64,000 nucleotides of DNA, taken from NCBI RefSeq assembly GCF_021513135.1, contig NZ_CP090980.1, positions 975,958 to 1,039,957 on the forward strand. The letters are read 5' to 3'. Position numbers and translations under genes: made by a program. The first letter of the stretch is position 1; each line of letters opens with the position of its first letter. This stretch comes from Vibrio sp. SS-MA-C1-2 (GTDB taxonomy: Bacteria > Pseudomonadota > Gammaproteobacteria > Enterobacterales > Vibrionaceae). The notes beneath the pieces were generated by a model. It made no database searches. It saw only the letters and a list, made by a program, of their open reading frames with translations, and was not told where the DNA came from. This document shows positions 58,000-64,000 of this stretch, one piece after another.

Positions 58000-60123
58000 A
58001 TGAGCAAATTAAAAAGTCTTTCAAAAGTTATTAATAAGCGCCTCATCACAATCACGGTGATAAGTACACTATTAGCAACCATTTTAAGTTCACTTTACAC
58101 ACTAGTAGAGTTCAATTATGCGATTAAACCTGAATTGGTTCGTAAAACTGATGCTATTGGACAAGTGATTGTTGATGATCTCAATATCGCCTTAGAGGCG
58201 GGAATACCTCTGAATAAAATTAGAGGGATGGATATATATCTTCAAGAAAATTTGGATAAGTACCCTGAATTAAATTTTATAGCAGTGAGTTCGAATCGTG
58301 AAGTATTGTTCCATGCAGGCATAGTAGAAGATCTTACTGTGCCGGTAATTAATAGTCATTCGTTGCACAGTGAACCTTTTCTTCATGATACGTTATGGCA
58401 GCGTATTGAGCAGTCGGTTAGTACCCTCTATCATTTAATTGAGAGTAATTATGACAGCAATGCAAATAGAAGTGACATTTTAAAGATAGATATACCATCT
58501 AGCCTACAGCTTGGTAGTGCAGTCTATTTAGGGCTTGATAAACAATTTATACAACTTCAACTCACTGATATTTTCTTCGATATTGGTGTTATTTTAATTG
58601 CCGTTTTATTGATTTGCTTTGAAGTGATATTAGTGCTCATTATGCTCTATATCTCTAAACCTTTAGAGGAGTCGGAGCAAACATTAGAGCGGCATGCCAA
58701 TGGTGATTTTTCTGTTTCAGATACCCCGCATCAACATGGCATCATCGGTCGCTTTTCTGCCAGTTTAAATAAAGATTCACAAAAATTACAGAATGAGTTT
58801 CAACAAATTGAATCTGCGCAACATGGCTTAAGTGAAAAGAGTCAGCAACAATTACATGCGATTTCATCAAAATATCATTTAAATCAGAAGATTAAACATG
58901 TGGGGGAAGTGATAGACGTTCGGATCCCATTATTTATTTTTTCATTTGCAGAAGAATTACAGAAATCATTTATGCCTCTTTATATTGATGAACTTTATAC
59001 GCCAATCTGGGGGTTATCTCGTGATGTTATTTTAGGGTTACCTATTTCTATCTTTATGTTGGTTATTGCTTTAATAACTCCCTTTTCTGCTAAATGGGTT
59101 GATCGCCTAGGTCAACGACAATGTTTTATATGGGGATTAATTCCAGCGATCTTAGGCTATTTAGGGTGTGCTTTTGCCACCAATAGCACAGATATTATTA
59201 TCTCTAGAGGCATTACGGCTATTGGGTACGCGATTATATTAATGAGTAGCCAAAGTTATATTGCGGCGGTTATTACTGCGGATAATCGGGCCAAAGGGAT
59301 GTCTATCTTTGTTGGAATATTAATGACGGCAACGATGTGTGGAACCGCATTGGGTGGCATTATCGCTGACAGAATAGGGTATTCACCGGTATTTCTGATC
59401 TCGACTGGATTAGCTGTTGTAGCGGGGATTTTAACTTGGTTTATGTTTTCGAAAGATCTTAATAATCAGTCTGGAAAACAGTCGAATAACAAAAGTAATC
59501 AACGTAGCAATACCTTGACTCAAATTCTAAAAAATCGTCGCTTTGTCACCATCGTGCTTTGTGGCGCAATTCCAACCAAAATTGTATTAACCGGCTTTCT
59601 CTATTTTATGGTTCCATTATTTTTAGTCTCGTTAGATTCCAGTCAAGCTGAGATTGGACGTGTAATGATGGTCTATTCTCTGCTAATCATTCCATTTAGC
59701 CCTATTGCTTCAGGAATCGCCGATAGGTTAAACAAATCACGTGAGCTGGTGGTTTTAGGAACAATTTTATCTGGTGCTGTCCTTATCTCTCTTTATGGTG
59801 AAGCATCGATATTAAAAGTCACATTGGCCGTAGGTTTAATGGGGGTCGCGCATGCTATTTTGAAAGCCCCCCTAATCGCTTGTGCTTTGGAAGCGGCAGA
59901 AAAAAGTCCAGAAGTACCGAGAACAGAAGTTTTAGCTCTTTTGAGAACAGCCGAAAGAGCAGGCAGTGTTTTTGGACCGATTATTGTGGCAGGACTAATA
60001 TCAGTTTATAGCTATGGGGTCTCGATGGCCATCATGGGGATGGGGATCATGCTTTCTGGTATTGTAATGTTGTTATTATTGAATAGACGTAAAATTCCAC
60101 AGCATCAAGGAGAGCGATCATGA
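58000..60123 (+). CDS. Sensor-HAMP-MFS fusion transporter
   Basis: 707 residues. One hydrophobic span about 14-36, a periplasmic domain about 37-185 (DLNIALEAGIPLNKI, FIAVSSNREVLFH), a second span about 190-218 and a HAMP-like helix after it (KPLEESEQTLERHANGDF). After a polar linker, about 300-700 is a 12-helix major facilitator region: the motif AKWVDRLGQRQCF at about 364 matches MFS motif A, and a second copy occurs as ASGIADRLNKSRELV. A signal-sensing head joined to a transporter is unusual. The stop overlaps the binding-protein start (ATGA). Function unknown; a regulated importer or exporter is inferred. Confidence 0.75.
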   Translation: MSKLKSLSKVINKRLITITVISTLLATILSSLYTLVEFNYAIKPELVRKTDAIGQVIVDDLNIALEAGIPLNKIRGMDIYLQENLDKYPELNFIAVSSNREVLFHAGIVEDLTVPVINSHSLHSEPFLHDTLWQRIEQSVSTLYHLIESNYDSNANRSDILKIDIPSSLQLGSAVYLGLDKQFIQLQLTDIFFDIGVILIAVLLICFEVILVLIMLYISKPLEESEQTLERHANGDFSVSDTPHQHGIIGRFSASLNKDSQKLQNEFQQIESAQHGLSEKSQQQLHAISSKYHLNQKIKHVGEVIDVRIPLFIFSFAEELQKSFMPLYIDELYTPIWGLSRDVILGLPISIFMLVIALITPFSAKWVDRLGQRQCFIWGLIPAILGYLGCAFATNSTDIIISRGITAIGYAIILMSSQSYIAAVITADNRAKGMSIFVGILMTATMCGTALGGIIADRIGYSPVFLISTGLAVVAGILTWFMFSKDLNNQSGKQSNNKSNQRSNTLTQILKNRRFVTIVLCGAIPTKIVLTGFLYFMVPLFLVSLDSSQAEIGRVMMVYSLLIIPFSPIASGIADRLNKSRELVVLGTILSGAVLISLYGEASILKVTLAVGLMGVAHAILKAPLIACALEAAEKSPEVPRTEVLALLRTAERAGSVFGPIIVAGLISVYSYGVSMAIMGMGIMLSGIVMLLLLNRRKIPQHQGERS

Positions 60124-61181
60124 GTATTATCTCTAATTATTTGCGAATATTAATCTATAACTCTCTTCTTTTTCTGTCTATGTTGAGTTTCAACTCGATA
60201 GCCGAAAACTCGTCTTTTTATTCCGTTGAACACAACCTGAATGGAGAAGCTCGGCAACAGGTTATTATGGTGACGTGGCGAGGTTGTGAAGAGGCGTGTT
60301 TAGGTTTCAAGTCTTACCTACAGAAGAGAGGTTATCCTATTGATGTGTCTGTTATTGATGTCGCTCGAGATAAACGTCGATTAAAGACATTGCCCAACCA
60401 ACTAAAACGGTTAAACCCTGATCTTGTCGTGACTTGGGGCACCAGTGTCAGTAAAGCGTTAATTGGCAGTGTTGATCAATATGGCAAAAGTAGTGTATTG
60501 GGCGATATACCCACCTTATTTATGATTGTCGCTGATCCATTAGGTGCAGGAATTATTACTGATGGTGCAGCCTCAGGGCGTGACAACGTCACAGGCGTTC
60601 GAAATCGTATCAGTGAAGATGTCCAGATTCGGGCGATGCGTGAATATATTCCTGTTCATAAAATTGGTGTTATCTATTCTGATGCCGAGCTTAACTCAGT
60701 CCTAAATGCAAAACGGTTGAAAAACCTTGCTAGCAAAATGAAGTTTGATCTTGTAGAGCTACATTATCAACTAGATAGCACGGGTAAACCTATAGCGAAT
60801 CAATTTGATCTTAAAATTAGAGAATTAGCCGATCGTGGTGTAGATTTTATTTATGTGGGATCAAGTTCATATAATTTAGCTCATCGAGATCAGTTTACAC
60901 AAACGGCCTTAACATATGGGATCCCTGTAGCCAGTGCTTATGAGGCGATGGTATCGAAATCATCAGCATTAATGTCTGTTTCCAATAAATATTTTCAAGT
61001 TGGAGAGTTGGCGGCAAATCAAGCTGTAAAAATATTGATCGAAAAAGAGCAACCAGGTTCTCTGAATATTGCAGAGTTAGGCAGCTATTCAGTATCTATT
61101 AACATGTCTGTTGCACAATCACTCTCACTCTACCCACCCATACAGCTAATTAGAATAGCCAATTTAATTAAGGTGAAATAG
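60120..61181 (+). CDS. ABC-type periplasmic substrate-binding protein (PF04392-like)
   Basis: 353 residues. The N-terminus includes a signal-like hydrophobic segment (ILIYNSLLFLSMLSFNSIAE). The body has the type I bilobed pattern with PDLVVTWGTSVSKALIG, HKIGVIYSDAELNSVLNAKRL and VDFIYVGSSSYNLAHR, near TrpX/ABC_sub_bind proteins. Its partner transporter is not an ABC but the MFS fusion directly upstream, with which it overlaps by four bases. It is probably the ligand receptor of the module. The ligand is unknown. Confidence 0.8.
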   Translation: MSIISNYLRILIYNSLLFLSMLSFNSIAENSSFYSVEHNLNGEARQQVIMVTWRGCEEACLGFKSYLQKRGYPIDVSVIDVARDKRRLKTLPNQLKRLNPDLVVTWGTSVSKALIGSVDQYGKSSVLGDIPTLFMIVADPLGAGIITDGAASGRDNVTGVRNRISEDVQIRAMREYIPVHKIGVIYSDAELNSVLNAKRLKNLASKMKFDLVELHYQLDSTGKPIANQFDLKIRELADRGVDFIYVGSSSYNLAHRDQFTQTALTYGIPVASAYEAMVSKSSALMSVSNKYFQVGELAANQAVKILIEKEQPGSLNIAELGSYSVSINMSVAQSLSLYPPIQLIRIANLIKVK

Positions 61182-61244
61182 CGTCATTATAAGGTAGATA
61201 AAAAGGGATTGGATCAGAGGTGAGTAGGAAAAAAGAGGCAAATT

Positions 61245-63308
61245 ATGAATGAGTTATTAGAGTTAAGTGGTAGTTACTTAACGGTCAAGGATGCAAATAA
61301 CAAAGAGTATGTTGCATCAAAATTAAAGGTGATGGAAGCATTAAACGGTGACTATCAATGGACTGTCTCTGCAATGAGTTCCTCAGCCAGTGCTGCCGAT
61401 TGGATAGGTCAACAAATTACCACGGATGTTTATGATCTTTTGGGTGATGATCGGAAAGGTTGCCGCCAATACTCTGGTTATGTCGTCAAAGCGGAACGAG
61501 AATCTGACCATACAGAGAAAGGCTACTATTCTATTAGGTTAACCGTAAAGCCATGGTTCTATCTATTAAAATATTCTAAGTCCTCAAGGGTTTTTCAAGA
61601 ATTAAGTGTACAGTCCATTGTTACTTCTATTTTTGATGATTTGGGTTTTAAAGGGTGCTATCAAGTTTCAAGCATGCCAACAACGAAAAGAACCTATTGT
61701 ATTCAATTTAACGAGAGTGATTTTGATTTTGTGACTCGATTATTGTCAGAAGAAGGTGTTCACTTTTACTTTGGCAAAAATGATAAAAATGAGACGTTAT
61801 ACCTACAGACAGCAACCAACCCTTTCTCTAAGGATGGACTGACGACATTAGACTCTATTACTTCTCCGACTGGAGAGTATGAAATCTTAGATAGTTGGGA
61901 ACCTCAACATCAATTTCATACCGCTTCTGTGGAGTTAACAGCCTATGATTATAATCAAAGTAAATTGGTAACCAGTAAAACTCAGAAGTCTAAATATAGT
62001 TTATCAGGGAATAGCAAGCTCACTCAAACACATTACCCCGTTGCCAGTTTATCTCAAAGTTATGATGATTTAGCAAAACCGTTAGCACAGACTGCCATTG
62101 GACAAAATGATTCTAACTACAGCTTAATTAATGCAACTACACAAAGTTATCAATTGGTTGCGGGCGCTTATATTACCTTGAATAGCCATTTTAATTCAGC
62201 AGATAAGGGGAATTATATCGTCATCGCGGTGCAGTATGAATTTTCCTCTGACTCTGATAATCAATTTACGACTTCAGCCTCTCTTACTGCTATCCCAGAA
62301 GATCAAGTTTTCTATCCTGATCCTAAAAGTAAACCCACTTTGCATGGGCTTCAATCAGCTGTTGTCGCAGGCACGACGGCAGGTGAACCCGCAAGTGACA
62401 AAATGGGCAGAGTTCGAATTAAATTTCATTGGGATAGTGAAACCGGCGATAAAACGAGTTGTTGGGTAAGGGTGGCACAAGGAATGTCAGGAAAAAGCTA
62501 CGGTTCTCAATTTTTACCTAGGGCGGGGCAAGAAGTGTTAGTGAGCTTTATTGATGGTGATCCAGATAGACCTGTCGTCGTGTCTTCACTTTATAATAGT
62601 CAAAATCCGCCTCCTTATGTGACTGAAAATACGACCCAAAGCGGGATAAAAACCAAATTAAGTGGTGAATCGAATGAGTTGAGGTTCGATGACAAGAAAG
62701 ACAATGAAGAACTGTATCTCAAAGCCGCAAAAGATTTTAATACTGAAGTGTTAAATAATGAAACCAAGACTGTCGCCGGTGATTCTACCGTTGCGATAAC
62801 CAAAAACCTCACACATACCATTGATGAGACCTGTAATTTAACTGCAAAAAAAGACATTACTATTGCGACTGATACGAATCACACCTTAACCGCGACCGAG
62901 TCTATAACAGAAAAAACCAAAACTGTGTTGGTTGAAGGGAGTGAAACCATTACTTTAAAAGTTGGAGACAGTAAATTGGTGATTTCATCATCGAAAATAG
63001 AACTTTCGAGTTCTGAAATAGCCATCTCAGGAAGCTCTAAAATATCCCTTGATGGAGGTTCGATATCACAATCAGGTTCATCGATTAGCCTCTCTTCTGA
63101 CGGCTCATTAAGTGCGAAAGCAGGTTCATCGATGTCACTTTCTGCTTCAAGTAGTTTTAGCGCAAAAGGAACCAGTGGAGCAACGATAAAAGGGTTGAAT
63201 GTCACGGTTCAAGGCGATGTTGGTGCGACTCTAAAGGGAAGTGCTACTGCAGAAGTGAGTGCCAGTGGTCAAACCACAGTGAAAGGCGCGATTGTAATGG
63301 TGAATTAA
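61245..63308 (+). CDS. vgrG: Type VI secretion spike protein VgrG
   Basis: 687 residues. N-terminal gp27-like region (ELSVQSIVTSIFDDLGF, YCIQFNESDFDFVTRLLSEEG), then the gp5/OB region (GRVRIKFHWD, SCWVRVAQGMSGKSYGSQF, GQEVLVSFIDGDPDRPVV). The end of about 150 residues is a Ser/Gly-rich beta-helix with short repeats (ISGSSKISLDGG, SISLSSDG), forming the spike needle. No extra effector domain follows. It is contiguous with the DUF6931-like gene (no gap) and a PAAR gene. Confidence 0.95.
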   Translation: MNELLELSGSYLTVKDANNKEYVASKLKVMEALNGDYQWTVSAMSSSASAADWIGQQITTDVYDLLGDDRKGCRQYSGYVVKAERESDHTEKGYYSIRLTVKPWFYLLKYSKSSRVFQELSVQSIVTSIFDDLGFKGCYQVSSMPTTKRTYCIQFNESDFDFVTRLLSEEGVHFYFGKNDKNETLYLQTATNPFSKDGLTTLDSITSPTGEYEILDSWEPQHQFHTASVELTAYDYNQSKLVTSKTQKSKYSLSGNSKLTQTHYPVASLSQSYDDLAKPLAQTAIGQNDSNYSLINATTQSYQLVAGAYITLNSHFNSADKGNYIVIAVQYEFSSDSDNQFTTSASLTAIPEDQVFYPDPKSKPTLHGLQSAVVAGTTAGEPASDKMGRVRIKFHWDSETGDKTSCWVRVAQGMSGKSYGSQFLPRAGQEVLVSFIDGDPDRPVVVSSLYNSQNPPPYVTENTTQSGIKTKLSGESNELRFDDKKDNEELYLKAAKDFNTEVLNNETKTVAGDSTVAITKNLTHTIDETCNLTAKKDITIATDTNHTLTATESITEKTKTVLVEGSETITLKVGDSKLVISSSKIELSSSEIAISGSSKISLDGGSISQSGSSISLSSDGSLSAKAGSSMSLSASSSFSAKGTSGATIKGLNVTVQGDVGATLKGSATAEVSASGQTTVKGAIVMVN

Positions 63309-63872
63309 ATGAAAAAAATGCCTTATAAAAATAGTGTGTCAATTTGTTCTCGATTTGAATTTTCAGAGGATGCGGCAATGGTTGTCGATGTTGAATCTTT
63401 ACCAGAAGCCGTAATGAAAAAACTTTTTGAAAGCCAGCAATATATTGATTTAATGCACTTTATTGCACATGCATTACCAATGAGAGAGTCAATTTGGTTT
63501 GCAGCAAAAGCCTTGAAATTAAGAGAGAATGATTGGTCTCAACAAGAAGTTAATACCTTAAATCAAGTCATGCAATGGATTATGGAACCGAATGAAACCT
63601 TGCGACGTCAGATCGAGTCTCAAATTTTAGTCTATGCTGAAACTAGTGCCGCAAAATGGCTAGGACAAGCTGTTGTTTGGAGTGGAACTGGAAGCATTGC
63701 ACCGATAGATAGCCCAATGGTTATGCCCGCTGACTTTCTTTATGCGAAAGCTGTCGCGGGAGCTGTTAATACCGCCGCTGTATTACCCGAGTGGCAAGGG
63801 CGAGAAAAATATTATACATCGACCTTCGATATCGCGTTAGATATCTCAAAGGGTGGATCAGGAAATATTTAA
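63309..63872 (+). CDS. DUF6931-family T6SS-associated protein
   Basis: 187 residues, start directly after the vgrG stop. The pattern SAAKWLGQAVVWSGTGSIAP then KAVAGAVNTAAVLP matches DUF6931, small proteins encoded between VgrG and PAAR genes. It has no signal or membrane segment. A role in loading cargo or stabilising the VgrG-PAAR complex is a guess from position. Confidence 0.75.
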   Translation: MKKMPYKNSVSICSRFEFSEDAAMVVDVESLPEAVMKKLFESQQYIDLMHFIAHALPMRESIWFAAKALKLRENDWSQQEVNTLNQVMQWIMEPNETLRRQIESQILVYAETSAAKWLGQAVVWSGTGSIAPIDSPMVMPADFLYAKAVAGAVNTAAVLPEWQGREKYYTSTFDIALDISKGGSGNI

Positions 63873-63883
63873 AAGGAGCCGCT

Positions 63884-64000
63884 ATGCCATGTGCTGCGAG
63901 ATTAACTGATATGCATACTTGTCCGATGCAAACCCCGGGCACACCTCCCATCCCTCATGTTGGCGGCCCGATTGTTGGTCCTGGCGCTGTGACGGTTTTA
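63884..64000 (+). CDS. PAAR-domain T6SS spike tip protein, partial at window end
   Basis: The first 39 codons. MPCAARLTDMHTCPMQTPGTP and PHVGGPIVGPG are the PAAR opening. AAAGGAG precedes the ATG. PAAR proteins cap the VgrG spike. Whether it carries a toxin extension cannot be seen here. Confidence 0.85.
   Translation, partial: MPCAARLTDMHTCPMQTPGTPPIPHVGGPIVGPGAVTVL

Noticed and set aside
1..64000. tRNA, rRNA, riboswitch, integrase or transposase
   Set aside because: I saw none on either strand; the absence is a visual judgement and not a covariance search.

Overview
The window is a low-GC gammaproteobacterial chromosome segment, most likely from Vibrionaceae and plausibly Photobacterium or a close relative. 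This rests on inference from gene content: a Vibrio-type chitooligosaccharide binding protein and its ABC transporter, a napFDABC operon with a short TIGR02808-like membrane peptide and a divergent narQ-narP pair, nirBD followed by an SUMT gene, and many ERIC-type palindromes of about 127 bp. No rRNA, tRNA, CRISPR array or transposase was found.

Layout. 0-2.5 kb: a large exported lipoprotein. 3.0-6.5 kb: an arsenate module (ArsR, GAPDH, Tyr/dual-specificity phosphatase, ArsJ). 6.6-9.1 kb: the stump of a GntR regulator abutting a divergent putative effector/Imm11-like immunity pair. 9.4-10.9 kb: an FTR1 iron permease with a Fur-box-like site, and YajD. 11.0-19.7 kb: a very large pyruvate:ferredoxin oxidoreductase and a fused NfnB-NfnA-type ferredoxin:NADP reductase. 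19.7-22.0 kb: an outer-membrane barrel and a small membrane protein. 22.0-27.3 kb: an RND pump with two tandem adaptors. 27.6-34.9 kb: chitooligosaccharide uptake genes with an embedded OprD-type porin. 35.4-40.1 kb: an AT-rich stretch of small genes, a PI-PLC-like enzyme and an AlkB-like dioxygenase. 40.6-44.6 kb: NirB, NirD and SUMT. 44.7-53.3 kb: a DUF3313 lipoprotein, NarP/NarQ and the nap operon. 53.5-55.4 kb: a BioY-BioM-BioN biotin ECF transporter behind a BirA-type operator. 55.6-56.8 kb: a DUF1284 protein and an acyl-CoA thioesterase. 57.1-61.2 kb: an unusual three-gene module (membrane sensor, sensor-HAMP-MFS fusion, PF04392-type binding protein) behind a near-perfect CRP site. 61.2-64.0 kb: T6SS genes (VgrG, DUF6931-like, PAAR), running off the window.

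How the genes work together. Several blocks serve low-oxygen life: periplasmic nitrate reduction (Nap, NarPQ), cytosolic nitrite reduction (NirBD, with SUMT for siroheme, under two FNR-like boxes), and pyruvate oxidation with electron transfer from ferredoxin to NADP. Others serve a marine, chitin-using, competitive life: chitooligosaccharide import, a T6SS spike, effector/immunity genes and efflux.

Caution on sequence quality. Four genes (PFOR, the first RND adaptor, the PI-PLC-like gene and a small gene at 37.8 kb) are each split by an apparent loss of one base at a G or A homopolymer. One restored base in each rebuilds a full open frame. The shared pattern points to homopolymer sequencing error, though slippage or real mutation is not excluded.
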